64,000 nt of DNA from positions 2,108,001-2,172,000 of the forward strand of contig NZ_BAAACF010000001.1 of NCBI RefSeq assembly GCF_039521365.1, in the 5' to 3' direction. The translations under genes were made by a program, and so were the position numbers. The stretch comes from Clostridium_AW malenominatum. GTDB lineage: Bacteria; Bacillota; Clostridia; Clostridiales; Clostridiaceae. Shown one piece after another: positions 42,913 through 51,756 of the stretch. Every line of letters begins with the position of its first letter. Position 1 is the first letter of the stretch. Below the pieces are notes generated by a model. It ran no database searches, was not told the DNA's origin, and saw only the letters and a program-made list of their open reading frames with translations.

Positions 42913-43758
42913 TTAAACATATATATCATTCTCAAAGCAATTTTTCTCTTTTTCATCCATTTTAGCTAAGGTTTCCTCTTGATTTTTTGCACCCACTGCG
43001 GTAACAAGAGCATTCAATGCGGTCATAGTAGCCACATAAGAATAAGTAGATGAACTATTTTTTAGAATTAAAACGCAATTTCCTTTTACTGCAACTGGTG
43101 AACTATGGCTATCAGTAACTACTACTATTTTACATCCTTTATTTTTAAAGAAATTTGTTACATCGGAAGTAAATTTAGTATATCTTGAAAAACTAATTGA
43201 TATTAAAACATCTTCTTTATCAATGCTAGATATTTTATCGTATACATCCATTTGGCCTGGGGAAAGTAGCACTACATTATCCATAAATCTACTCAACATA
43301 AAGTAGAGATAAAATGCTACAGTAAATGTAGATCTAGTTCCAACTATATATACTTTCTTACCTTCACTTACTAATTCCACAGCCTGTTGAAAATCTTTTT
43401 TCATACTTTCTGAGTACATACTTTGAAGAGTAGCTATATTTAATTCTATAGTCTTTTGCAAAATATCTTCTTCGTCTCTTAAATCAGAGATAGATTTTTT
43501 TATTTCCTTCATAGGAGTAATATCTTTTTGTATTAAAGATTGTAACGCTTTCTGGAATTCTGCATATCCCCCGTAACCTAATTCTCTACAAAATCTTGTT
43601 ATACTTGAGTTACTTACCCCCATGCTGTCTCCTAACTCTTGAATAGATAAAAAAACAATATCTGAATAATTCTCTTTAATATAATCAGCTATTAGTTTGA
43701 ATGTTTTTGTAAAGCTTGAATATTTTTTATCAACTATATTAAAAACATTGTTTTCCAT
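42913..43758 (-). CDS. RpiR/MurR-family transcriptional regulator (HTH-SIS)
   Basis: N-terminal RpiR helix-turn-helix (FLSIQELGDSMGVSNSSITRFCRELGYGGYAEFQ) and a C-terminal SIS domain (GKKVYIVGTRSTFTVAFYLYFML...DVLISISFSRYTKF) that usually binds a phosphosugar or similar effector. ATG 43758 lies after GAGGAGAG; an upstream in-frame GTG precedes that site. It stands between its probable target operons: the permease and hydrolase on the same strand and the divergent deacylase. Confidence 0.9.
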   Translation of the reverse strand: MENNVFNIVDKKYSSFTKTFKLIADYIKENYSDIVFLSIQELGDSMGVSNSSITRFCRELGYGGYAEFQKALQSLIQKDITPMKEIKKSISDLRDEEDILQKTIELNIATLQSMYSESMKKDFQQAVELVSEGKKVYIVGTRSTFTVAFYLYFMLSRFMDNVVLLSPGQMDVYDKISSIDKEDVLISISFSRYTKFTSDVTNFFKNKGCKIVVVTDSHSSPVAVKGNCVLILKNSSSTYSYVATMTALNALVTAVGAKNQEETLAKMDEKEKNCFENDIYV

Positions 43759-43780
43759 AGTATGCTCTCTCCTCACGTTC

Positions 43781-43910
43781 TGAAAATTTATTTTCTTTTT
43801 TTTAATATTCTAACATATATTTTTCATTTTGTCAGTAAATTTAAAAATATTTATTATAAATATCTATTTTTGAAAATATTTTTTCATTTATTGAAAATTT
43901 ATGATATAAT
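43781..43910. promoter_or_regulatory. Candidate RpiR operators and deacylase promoter
   Basis: TGAAAATATTTTTTCA (43871-43886) is an inverted repeat TGAAAA-N4-TTTTCA. TGAAAATTTATTTTCT (43781-43796), by the rpiR start, matches it except for the last base. TGAAAATTTAT recurs at 43892-43902. An extended -10 TGATATAAT sits at 43902-43910, with the -35 position overlapping the right operator. Confidence 0.5.
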
Positions 43911-43954
43911 TAATTTAAATATTATTTATATGTTGTTACAAAGGAGGCAAAAAT

Positions 43955-45553
43955 ATGTTTGACATAGTAATAAATAATGCCCTTATTGTAGATGGAAGTG
44001 GAAATAAGCCTTTTAAAGGTTCAATAGGAATTGAAAAGGATAGAATCAAAAAAATTTGCAGGGAAAATTCTATTTTAAATGGGAAGGTAATCATAGACGC
44101 TGAAGGAAATATATTATCTCCTGGATTTATAGATATGCATTCTCACTCAGACAGCTCATTTTTAATCTATAAAGATCTTGAAAGTAAAATATTCCAAGGT
44201 ATTACTACAGAGCTTATAGGTAGCTGTGGTATATCTTTAGTTCCTAACAATGCTTCTATAAGGAAAGACTTATTAAATTATTGTAAGTCCCTATGCTACA
44301 ATACAGATATAATAAATTTAGACTTTTCTACTTTAGATGAATACGTAAAAAAAGTAAATGAAAATAAACCTTCAATAAATAATCTTCCTCAAATTGGTCA
44401 TGGAACTTTACGAATGACTGTAATGGGATTTGAAAATAGAAGGCCTACTAATGAAGAATTAAATGAAATGAAAAATTTATTAGAAAGAGAACTAAAATCT
44501 GGTGCTTGGGGCATGTCACTAGGCTTAGTTTATCCACCAGGAAGTTTTACTGAAAAAGATGAACTAGTAGAATTATCCAAGGTATTAAAGAAATATGATG
44601 CTATATTAACTGTTCATATGCGTGGTGAAGGCGACACAGTTTTTGAATCCATAAAAGAAATGATAGCTATAACTAGAGAAAGTAATGTACATTGTCATAT
44701 TTCACACTTAAAACTTATGGGAAGAAATCAATGGGGTCGCGGAAAAGAAATTATTTCTCTAATTAATAATGCTATTGACGAAGGGCTTAATATCTCTTGT
44801 GATCAATATCCTTATACAGCATCTTGTACTTCTCTTTATCCAATTATCCCAAAAGATGCTCAAGAGGGTGGTATAAAAACTATAAAAAATACTTTCAATA
44901 GCGATAAATGGGAAAGTATTGCCGCAAAAATTGAGGAAAATATATATTCTCGTGGAGGCGGTGATAAAATAGTGGTTTCTTCTGCAAAAGGAGCTAAAGA
45001 AAACTACCAAGGCTTAAGCTTGCTCCAAATATCAAATAAGTTTAATATATCTTTAGCTGAAGCAGTTAAAAAATTACTTTTAGAAACAGAGGGTTCTGCT
45101 GTAGTAACTTACTATAGCATGAATGAGAAGGATGTAGAGTATATAATGACGCAAGAAAATATTGCTATTGGAAGCGACGGTGCGGCCATAGGATTCAGTG
45201 ATTTTAGATTTGGCACTCCTCATCCAAGAAATTTTGGAACTTTTCCTAGATACATTAAAATATCTTTAGATAAGAACTTATTACCTTTAGAAAAAATTAT
45301 TTATAAAGCAACAGGACTTCCTGCTAAATTATTAGGACTCAAAGATAGGGGTATTATAGCTGTAGGCAAAATAGCTGATTTAGTTATACTCAATTTAAAT
45401 AATATCCAGGACACAGCTACCTTTACTCAACCTTTTGCCAAACCTCGCGGTATAGAGTATGTGTTAGTAGGTGGAAAAATAGCTATTGAAAATAATATTC
45501 AAAATAAGGTTTATAATGGGAAAGTGATATTAAAAGGCAAAAGTATACACTAA
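43955..45553 (+). CDS. N-acyl-D-amino-acid deacylase (D-aminoacylase)
   Basis: Amidohydrolase-superfamily enzyme of 532 residues that removes the acyl group from N-acyl-D-amino acids. Signatures: VDGSGNKPFKGSIGIEKDRI, the metal motif PGFIDMHSHSD, GSCGISLVP (metal cysteine), HMRGEGD, CHISHLKLMG, GSDGAAIG and the C-terminal KPRGIEYVLVGGKIAI strand. ATG is 7 nt after AAAGGAGG. It should feed free D-amino acids to the cell, likely from cell-wall or modified peptide sources. Divergent from rpiR, ended by its own terminator. Confidence 0.9.
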   Translation: MFDIVINNALIVDGSGNKPFKGSIGIEKDRIKKICRENSILNGKVIIDAEGNILSPGFIDMHSHSDSSFLIYKDLESKIFQGITTELIGSCGISLVPNNASIRKDLLNYCKSLCYNTDIINLDFSTLDEYVKKVNENKPSINNLPQIGHGTLRMTVMGFENRRPTNEELNEMKNLLERELKSGAWGMSLGLVYPPGSFTEKDELVELSKVLKKYDAILTVHMRGEGDTVFESIKEMIAITRESNVHCHISHLKLMGRNQWGRGKEIISLINNAIDEGLNISCDQYPYTASCTSLYPIIPKDAQEGGIKTIKNTFNSDKWESIAAKIEENIYSRGGGDKIVVSSAKGAKENYQGLSLLQISNKFNISLAEAVKKLLLETEGSAVVTYYSMNEKDVEYIMTQENIAIGSDGAAIGFSDFRFGTPHPRNFGTFPRYIKISLDKNLLPLEKIIYKATGLPAKLLGLKDRGIIAVGKIADLVILNLNNIQDTATFTQPFAKPRGIEYVLVGGKIAIENNIQNKVYNGKVILKGKSIH

Positions 45554-45572
45554 AACTTATAGTTTCTCATGG

Positions 45573-45619
45573 AAAAAGGGTAAAGTCGAAATTATTTTAA
45601 TATAGACTTTACCCTTTTT
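45573..45619 (+). terminator. Terminator after the D-aminoacylase gene
   Basis: 15-bp perfect stem (AAAAAGGGTAAAGTC / GACTTTACCCTTTTT) with a 17-nt loop, 20 nt after the stop codon. Confidence 0.85.
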
Positions 45620-45751
45620 ATACTTTAAAAATTAATTAAAAATATATAACTATACAAACTTGTAATAAAAACCTAATAGAAATAAATTTAAAATCATAAT
45701 AAAATAGTAATATAGTATTATTATAAACTTTTAGTTAGAGGTGAACCTATT

Positions 45752-46519
45752 ATGATTAATAATATAAAATACTTTTTTCGAGGATCCCCAGATGGATATA
45801 GTTTTCCAATGATGAGCAACTTACATTTACTTATATTAACGCTTACATTACTAGGATGTATATTAATAATAAGCAAAGGTAGTAACCTTAGGGACAGTAA
45901 ATACTCAAGATATTTTAAAGCTATTACTATAACAATATTGTCAATTCAACAAATAGTTTTATATATATGGTATATGTTTTCTGGGTATTTTACTATAAAA
46001 GAAAGCTTACCTCTTTATAACTGCCGAATAGCAATTATATTTACCATTTTTGCTTTTATAACAAATAAAAACATATTTAAAAATGTATGTTGTTATTGGG
46101 GATTTGCCGGTTCAATATTGGCCCTATTATTTCCTGTCACAGACCCTTTTAATTTCCCTCACTATACCTTAATCTCCTTTTGGAGCGGTCATATTGTTAT
46201 GTTATGGGCTACCACATACCTTTTATTTGTTGAAAGATACTCTATTAATAAAAATAGTTTAAGGTCTATGCTTATATTCACAAATAGTTATAACCTTATT
46301 ATTTATAAATTCAATCAAGTTTTTCTTGCCAATTATTGTTACTTGAACGAACCCCCTTTTGAAATTAAGTTTATATCAAATATAAATCCTTACACCTATA
46401 CCTTAATAATTTTTGCTACTTTTAATTTAGTAATGACATTGTTTTATATTTGTGCAAAAGGATTGTCTAAAAATCACATACTAGAAAACAATGAATCTAG
46501 GGTTTTATTTGATATATAA
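45752..46519 (+). CDS. YwaF/TMEM164-like integral membrane protein
   Basis: 255 residues with about six to seven helices. The ESLPLYNCRIAI segment, the WGFAGSILALLFPVTDP motif and the FPHYTLISFWSGHIVMLW helix match the YwaF (TIGR02206) family. The single Cys in LYNC is the conserved position in TMEM164-type acyltransferases, so lipid acyl transfer is possible but unproven for bacterial members. ATG after TTAGAGGTG. Stand-alone gene. Confidence 0.75.
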   Translation: MINNIKYFFRGSPDGYSFPMMSNLHLLILTLTLLGCILIISKGSNLRDSKYSRYFKAITITILSIQQIVLYIWYMFSGYFTIKESLPLYNCRIAIIFTIFAFITNKNIFKNVCCYWGFAGSILALLFPVTDPFNFPHYTLISFWSGHIVMLWATTYLLFVERYSINKNSLRSMLIFTNSYNLIIYKFNQVFLANYCYLNEPPFEIKFISNINPYTYTLIIFATFNLVMTLFYICAKGLSKNHILENNESRVLFDI

Positions 46520-46559
46520 GAATTTTATCTTTAAAGGAATTCCAGCTAGACTCCATAAT

Positions 46560-46652
46560 TTGAAATATTTTCATTAATACTGTATACTATATATGAGCTT
46601 TGTATTAATTAGACTCTTGCAAAGCTTCTTTCTATTTAAGGTATAGAAAGAA
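46560..46652 (+). promoter_or_regulatory. Promoter and two-hairpin leader of the antiporter operon
   Basis: TTGAAA (46560-46565) and TATACT (46583-46588) are spaced 17 nt apart, a good sigma-A promoter. The transcript would open with a 7-bp stem AGCTTTG / CAAAGCT (46596-46602 with 46620-46626), then a 10-bp stem TTCTTTCTAT / ATAGAAAGAA (46626-46635 with 46643-46652), just before the AGGAGG site. Confidence 0.55.
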
Positions 46653-46675
46653 TATATTATAGGAGGATCGTATTA

Positions 46676-47881
46676 TTGAATTTACTCTTTAAACTTAGTA
46701 TTGTATTATTAGTTGGTGTACTGGGAGGAAGGCTGGCTAAACACTTTAAGCTTCCAAATGTAACAGGCTATTTAATAGCTGGATTATTTATTGGTTCCTC
46801 ATTTTTTAATTTAATTGGTGAGGCAGAGCTTCAATCCTTGTCTATCGTTAATGAAGTTGCCCTAGCTGCTATTGCTTTTAGCATTGGTAGTGAGTTTGTT
46901 TTAAAGGACATGTTAAAGGTTGGTAAAGATATACTTATAATAACCTTAGCAGAGGCGATTTTTGCTGTGTTACTAGTATTTTTAGTAACTTTTTATATTT
47001 TCAATCAGTCCTTTGCCTTTAGTATTGTTATAGCAGCCATGTCTGCAGCCACAGCGCCTGCAGCAACCATGATGGTAATAAATCAATATAAGGCACATGG
47101 ACCTCTTACAAAGACCATTTTACCTGTAGTTGCCATAGATGATGCTGTGGGAATTATGCTTTTTGGTATTGCTATGTCTATGGCTAAATTATCCACCGGT
47201 GGGACAAGTCATACCTTTCTGCAAATGCTTGGCGGACCTATAATTGAAATTTTAGGCTCTTTATTACTTGGATTTGTACTGGGAATTATATTAACCTTTG
47301 TGGCTAATAAAGCTAATAGCCGTGAAGAATTATTATCTTTAGTGTTAGCTGCCATCGCCGCTAGCACAGGCATTGCTAATATGCTAAAGCTCTCTCCCCT
47401 GCTAACTTGCATGATGGTTGGAGCTACTTTAGTTAACTTAATGCAAAAATCCAATCGTGTATTTTCCCTCATGAATGATTTTACTCCACCTATCTACTTA
47501 ATATTTTTCACTCTAGCAGGAGCGGGATTAAATTTGAAGATTTTATTCCAGGTTGGCTCACTAGGGCTTGGCTATATTTTAGCTAGGGCAGGGGGTAAAA
47601 TGCTAGGAGCTTACTTAGGAGCTAAAGCAGTAAATGCAGATGAAGCGGTAGTAAAATATTTAGGCCTTAGCTTACTGCCTCAAGGTGGTGTTTCCATAGG
47701 TCTTTCCATAATTGTTAGACAAGAATTACCGCAATTTAGTGTAGGGATTACTACAGTTATTCTCTTTAGCGTCTTTGTTTATGAAATTTCAGGACCTATT
47801 TTAGCAAAGATTGCTATAGAAAAAGCTGGAGAAGTTAATGGACTTCAAAGGGCTAAAGCGGCAACAAATTTAAACAGTTAA
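46676..47881 (+). CDS. CPA2-family cation/proton antiporter
   Basis: Monovalent cation:proton antiporter-2 protein, 401 residues, 12-13 helices. Typical features: GGRLAKHFKLPNVTGYLIAGLFIG at the N-terminus, the ion-site region ATAPAATMMVINQYKAHGPLT...VVAIDDAVGIMLFG and LGLSLLPQGGVSIGLSI. No C-terminal TrkA-N domain. TTG start 9 nt after AGGAGG. A P-II-like gene follows within 30 nt and probably regulates it. Confidence 0.88.
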   Translation: MNLLFKLSIVLLVGVLGGRLAKHFKLPNVTGYLIAGLFIGSSFFNLIGEAELQSLSIVNEVALAAIAFSIGSEFVLKDMLKVGKDILIITLAEAIFAVLLVFLVTFYIFNQSFAFSIVIAAMSAATAPAATMMVINQYKAHGPLTKTILPVVAIDDAVGIMLFGIAMSMAKLSTGGTSHTFLQMLGGPIIEILGSLLLGFVLGIILTFVANKANSREELLSLVLAAIAASTGIANMLKLSPLLTCMMVGATLVNLMQKSNRVFSLMNDFTPPIYLIFFTLAGAGLNLKILFQVGSLGLGYILARAGGKMLGAYLGAKAVNADEAVVKYLGLSLLPQGGVSIGLSIIVRQELPQFSVGITTVILFSVFVYEISGPILAKIAIEKAGEVNGLQRAKAATNLNS

Positions 47882-47909
47882 ATAATAATAAATGAAAGGT
47901 CGTGATACA

Positions 47910-48257
47910 GTGCACGCATTGTTTTTAGTTCTTAATGAAACAGAATACTTAGATGACATATTAACCGCCTTTGTGGACATAGGAGTAAAAGGAGCAACTA
48001 TTTTAGATAGCCAAGGTATGGGTAGGGCTCTACTTGATAACGAAAACAAACAAATTCCTCTTTTTGGATCCATAAAGAGCTTTTTAAATAACTCTCACCC
48101 TTACAACAAAACCATCTTTACTATTTTAGAAGACGACGCTCTTGTAGATAAGGTAGTGCAGACAGTAAAAAGTATCCTAGGAGATATGTCAAAGCCTGGT
48201 GTAGGATTAATGTTTACAGTTCCTATTGGAAAGGTTTATGGTATGAGAGATGACTAA
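47910..48257 (+). CDS. P-II-like regulatory protein paired with the antiporter
   Basis: 115 residues with a ferredoxin-like beta-alpha-beta plan resembling P-II signalling proteins (HALFLVLNETEYLDDILTAFVDIGVKGATILDSQGMGR, then KTIFTILEDDALVDKVVQTVKSILG...GLMFTVPIGKVYG). Such proteins sit beside transporters and bind adenine nucleotides. I chose GTG 47910 after AAAGGTCGTG; an in-frame ATG at 47892 has no ribosome site. A terminator follows at once. Confidence 0.75.
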   Translation: MHALFLVLNETEYLDDILTAFVDIGVKGATILDSQGMGRALLDNENKQIPLFGSIKSFLNNSHPYNKTIFTILEDDALVDKVVQTVKSILGDMSKPGVGLMFTVPIGKVYGMRDD

Positions 48258-48304
48258 AAATTCCCCAGGAATTTTCACAATTAAAATTCCTGGGGAATTT
48301 TTTT
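48256..48304 (+). terminator. Terminator of the antiporter operon
   Basis: About 20-bp stem (AATTCCCCAGGAATTTT / AAAATTCCTGGGGAATT core) ending in a T run directly after the P-II-like stop. Confidence 0.9.
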
Positions 48305-48342
48305 CATTAACTAATCAACCCAAAACTAGCTTACCTAAAAAA

Positions 48343-48930
48343 CTAACTAAGATTATTTCCACAATAAGGGCACATGCTCCAACCCTTTTCAACACCTCTA
48401 CCACATTGCGTGCAAGTCTTTTTTAGATTTGTTCCGCAATTAGGGCATATATTATAGTCTTCTCTTACATAACTTCCACAGTTAAAACACTTCTTATTGC
48501 TAGCATTATAGGAATTTCTAACTATTAAATAAATTATTAACCCTATAAAGTTTGGTACAAATATTGCAACTAGTAGCCATAGCCAAGGATCCATTCCCCT
48601 GCTTTGTGCATCATAATAAACAAATCTTCCTATCAAAATAAGAATTGTAAGGGGTATTAGCATAAATAAGGGCATAATAATCATAGCTGGTAGCACAGAT
48701 AAAAACTCTCCGTGTCCTCTTGTAAAGTATGAAACATTTACAAAGTTAGTTATAAATAAAATACCCAAAAGTCCAATTACGCCTGCTAATATATAAAATA
48801 ATATTTTAAATGGATTTTTGGTAGAATCATACTCTCCTCTTCTATTCATTCTTAAAATCCCATATATTATTGCTCCTATCACAGTTAAAATAATCATTGG
48901 GACAACAAGTATCAAAGATACTATTTTCAT
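48343..48930 (-). CDS. Membrane protein with two C-terminal zinc ribbons
   Basis: 195 residues with four hydrophobic segments (including a phospholipase_D-N-like RFVYYDAQSRGMDPWLWLLVAIFVPNFIGLIIYLIVR stretch), followed by two zinc ribbons: CFNCGSYVREDYNICPNC and CTQCGRGVEKGWSMCPYC. Function unknown. Third gene after an ECF sigma factor and a small membrane protein on the same strand, so it may belong to that regulon. Confidence 0.8.
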   Translation of the reverse strand: MKIVSLILVVPMIILTVIGAIIYGILRMNRRGEYDSTKNPFKILFYILAGVIGLLGILFITNFVNVSYFTRGHGEFLSVLPAMIIMPLFMLIPLTILILIGRFVYYDAQSRGMDPWLWLLVAIFVPNFIGLIIYLIVRNSYNASNKKCFNCGSYVREDYNICPNCGTNLKKTCTQCGRGVEKGWSMCPYCGNNLS

Positions 48931-48944
48931 TGTATATCACACTC

Positions 48945-49241
48945 CTAATCAATTAATTTATTAAACTTAAAAAACAATAGCAGAAACACTGCAATTACTG
49001 CGTTGCTTATAGTAAAGGTAATATTAATGATTAAATAAAAATACTTCAAGTTTATATAAGACATATAAAAATACACCATGCCTATTATAAACAGTAAGTT
49101 CACTATAAAACTCAATGGTATGGCATATATAAGAGGTTCATATTGTATATAATCCTTGGTTTTACTTATTAACTGTTCTGGTGCTTCTATGGATTCATTT
49201 CCTATTTCATAAAGTAATTTTTCTATCTTGTTTTCATCCAT
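48945..49241 (-). CDS. Small membrane protein, possible anti-sigma factor
   Basis: 98 residues: a soluble ~38-residue N-terminus (MDENKIEKLLYEIGNESIEAPEQLISKTKDYI, in part), then two membrane helices. It overlaps the ECF sigma gene by 8 nt. N-terminal soluble plus membrane topology in this position is typical of anti-sigma factors, but no zinc-binding HxxxCxxC motif is present and I do not recognise the family. Confidence 0.7.
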   Translation of the reverse strand: MDENKIEKLLYEIGNESIEAPEQLISKTKDYIQYEPLIYAIPLSFIVNLLFIIGMVYFYMSYINLKYFYLIINITFTISNAVIAVFLLLFFKFNKLID

Positions 49242-49809
49242 AAACTTTCCCCTCCATATATTCTTTAATGAGCTTACGTGCTTTATTCAATCTTGATTTT
49301 ATGGTCCCCTCTGGTATAGACAAAACTTCACTAATATCTTTGTAGCTTAGTTCTTGGAAATAATATAATATTACTGGAAGCTTATATTCTTCTTTTAAGC
49401 TTTCAACTGCTTCCTTAAGCATGGCTTTTTCAAAATTTTTAACCATCTCTTCTTCCGGTAAATTTTCTTCAGACCCTATATTAATTACTTCTTTTTCCTT
49501 CTCATCGTTATTAAAATAATCTTTAATTATATTAAGCCAGCGTTTATTTTTTCTGTATTTATCCTTATAGGAATTTATACATATGGTAAATATCCAAGTT
49601 TTAAGATTTTTGTTTTCATCATATTTTTCTAAGTTTCTAAACACTTTGATCCAAGTATCTTGAAATAAATCCTCAGCCTCCTGTCTACTTTTACATAAGT
49701 GGAGAGAAAATTTATATAGTGGATCTTTGTATTTATGAACTATCACATCTAGTCCTTCTTTTTTGTTTATTTTATAGATACTTAGGATATCCTTATCTTC
49801 TAAATGCAA
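49234..49809 (-). CDS. ECF-type RNA polymerase sigma factor
   Basis: Sigma-70 region 2 (YKDPLYKFSLHLCKSRQEAEDLFQDTWIKVFRNL...KNLKTWIFTICINSYKDKYRKNKR) and region 4 (LPVILYYFQELSYKDISEVLSIPEGTIKSRLNKARKLIKEYM) joined by an acidic linker. TTG 49809 lies 7 nt from AGGGGGAG; an in-frame ATG at 49827 overlaps that site, giving 191 rather than 197 residues. First gene of a three-gene set. Trigger unknown. Confidence 0.9.
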   Translation of the reverse strand: MHLEDKDILSIYKINKKEGLDVIVHKYKDPLYKFSLHLCKSRQEAEDLFQDTWIKVFRNLEKYDENKNLKTWIFTICINSYKDKYRKNKRWLNIIKDYFNNDEKEKEVINIGSEENLPEEEMVKNFEKAMLKEAVESLKEEYKLPVILYYFQELSYKDISEVLSIPEGTIKSRLNKARKLIKEYMEGKVYG

Positions 49810-49865
49810 ATCTTCTCTCCCCCTCATTTATCTTTTACGCTTCAGTTGTGTTTAGGTTCACGTAA

Positions 49866-49919
49866 ATAAAAATTGCAATGCAATAATTTTTATTTAAGAA
49901 TTATTGCATCACAATTTTT
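49866..49919 (-). terminator. Terminator of the ABC exporter operon
   Basis: Stem ATGCAATAATT / AATTATTGCAT extended by AAAATTG / CAATTTT past a 2-nt internal mismatch, adjoining the stop codon of the last permease gene and followed on the minus strand by T-rich sequence. Confidence 0.75.
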
Positions 49920-50966
49920 CTAAAGGTCTCTTTCCCCAGGTTTTAGAGTTTTCACACCAAAGGTAAAGAAAACAACCCCAAAGAGTAAAAGTACTAGTAA
50001 ATTTGTACCTATGGTATTAATATTTCCTCCATCTATAAGACTTATATAAGAATCTATCATCCATTTTTGAGGTGTAAAATTTGCTATTTTTCTAATAACT
50101 ATATTCAAAGAATCCGTTGGGAAAAATCCTCCTCCTAATATACTTGTTACTATGGCTATAAGAGTAAGGACCAAATTATATTTTTCCTCATCCTCCACTA
50201 CTCCCACTAGTCCCACTGAAAAACCTACTGCGCTTATTAAATAAGCTATGAGTATAATATAAACTAGCCAAGGGGATGCGCCCCACTGAATCTTAAAAAT
50301 AAATGTAGTTAAGATTAAAAACAAAGTAATTTGTAGCAATCCTAATATGAAATTTGCTATTATATGAGCTAACACTATTTCATATTCCTTTACAGGAGTT
50401 GAAAATAATCTCATAAAATTTTTTTCTCTTTTATCTTGTAGCAAAAATCCAATACTTGAACCCGCAAACATTACTATAAACATTGAAAGCATACCCATAG
50501 AGGCTTTCCCTTGCTCATACATTTTTGAATTCACTGTAGATTTATCATAGTTTTTTATATCCTTACCGCTAAGCATAGCAGAAGCATACTCTTCAATTTC
50601 CCCTTTTAATATTTGTATCTCTTCACCATCCTTAAGAGTTACAACCTTTATTTTACTAGTAGAAGTTATAGTAAAATCCTCTGGAAAAATTACTCCTATC
50701 TTTACCTCTTTATTATTTAGCTTTTCCTCTATATTTCCTTCCTCTAAATACTCAATATTGTATTTATTGCTATCTTTTAAATATTGAACAACTGAATAAT
50801 CACCTTTAGGTGGATTAGCTACCCCAAGAATTACTTTTTCTTTTCCCCCAAACATTAGAATTCCAAGGGTTGCGGCTAATATAGGAAGAAAGAAAATAAA
50901 TGCAAATATATTTATTTCCTTAAGCATTCTTTTTACTAAATTTGTTCCAATCACTATGCTATTCAT
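49920..50966 (-). CDS. ABC-2 type exporter permease (second permease)
   Basis: 348-residue ABC-2 permease: TM1 near residues 15-38, a large extracytoplasmic loop of ~120 residues, then five more helices with the conserved MFAGSSIGFLLQDKREKNFMRLFSTPVKEYEI and GGGFFPTDSLN segments. ATG 50966 follows AGGAAGGAG. Overlaps the first permease by 8 nt. Likely forms a heterodimeric exporter with it; substrate unknown (drug, peptide or envelope lipid). Confidence 0.88.
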   Translation of the reverse strand: MNSIVIGTNLVKRMLKEINIFAFIFFLPILAATLGILMFGGKEKVILGVANPPKGDYSVVQYLKDSNKYNIEYLEEGNIEEKLNNKEVKIGVIFPEDFTITSTSKIKVVTLKDGEEIQILKGEIEEYASAMLSGKDIKNYDKSTVNSKMYEQGKASMGMLSMFIVMFAGSSIGFLLQDKREKNFMRLFSTPVKEYEIVLAHIIANFILGLLQITLFLILTTFIFKIQWGASPWLVYIILIAYLISAVGFSVGLVGVVEDEEKYNLVLTLIAIVTSILGGGFFPTDSLNIVIRKIANFTPQKWMIDSYISLIDGGNINTIGTNLLVLLLFGVVFFTFGVKTLKPGERDL

Positions 50967-51732
50967 AAATATTCTCCTTCCTATAAATAGTAGTGGCAAT
51001 AACCATAAACACTGTTCCCATAATTCCTAATACTATAAGATTTGTTTTAATACTTAGTAGATTTCCGCCTTCCATAAGCTTTAAATAAGCTTCTGAAATC
51101 CATTTATTTATTGTGAATTTAGATATGGTTTCAAATTTATCTCCCTGTGAAAATCCTCCGCTAGCAAAGGTCATAAATATTACTATAAAGGAGCTTACTA
51201 TCCCTGCTACTTTGCTGTTTTTAAAAATACCTGACAATATGAAAGCCAAGGATGTGGCTACATATACACCCAAAAGCGTTACTATAAAAACATTGAAGGG
51301 AGAATTTCCAAAACTTACTCCAAAAAATAATTTAGAACCTATTATTATTGATCCTGAAAGTAACAATACTACTATGGAGTGACCAATTAAAATTCCACTT
51401 AGCATGTGACTTTTCTTAATTGGTGCTGCAAACATTCTAAGGAGAGTGTTCTTTTCTCTTTCCCCAACTAACATGGATCCAGCAATCATGCTTCCCATCA
51501 AGGTAAACTGCACAAGGGTTGTGGTGGCAAAACTTTCTACAAAAACGTTTCCCTTAGAAGGTGACAATATAACTAGTTCAACTAAAGAATTAGAGTTGCT
51601 CTGTAAAACTTGTCCTCCTTTACTCATATTACTTATAATTCCTATGAGAAAGAGAGGTATTATTATTAAAAATCCAAGGAGAAATATATCTCTAAACATA
51701 TCTTTTATATTCTTATAGGCTATACTCCACAT
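50959..51732 (-). CDS. ABC-2 type exporter permease (first permease)
   Basis: 257-residue ABC-2 permease with six helices, MIAGSMLVGEREKNTLLRMFAAPIKKSHML and FASGGFSQGDKFETISKFTINKWISEAYL mirroring the partner permease. Shorter extracytoplasmic loop. It lies 24 nt after the ATPase gene in the same operon. Confidence 0.88.
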   Translation of the reverse strand: MWSIAYKNIKDMFRDIFLLGFLIIIPLFLIGIISNMSKGGQVLQSNSNSLVELVILSPSKGNVFVESFATTTLVQFTLMGSMIAGSMLVGEREKNTLLRMFAAPIKKSHMLSGILIGHSIVVLLLSGSIIIGSKLFFGVSFGNSPFNVFIVTLLGVYVATSLAFILSGIFKNSKVAGIVSSFIVIFMTFASGGFSQGDKFETISKFTINKWISEAYLKLMEGGNLLSIKTNLIVLGIMGTVFMVIATTIYRKENIYE

Positions 51733-51756
51733 AACTTTTCCCTCCTAATTCTCAAA

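Noticed and set aside
43762..43962. Plus-strand reading frame of 66 codons between rpiR and the deacylase
   Set aside because: It runs through the promoter and operator region, is Phe/Leu/Ile/Tyr-rich low-complexity and overlaps the real gene start; better explained as regulatory DNA.
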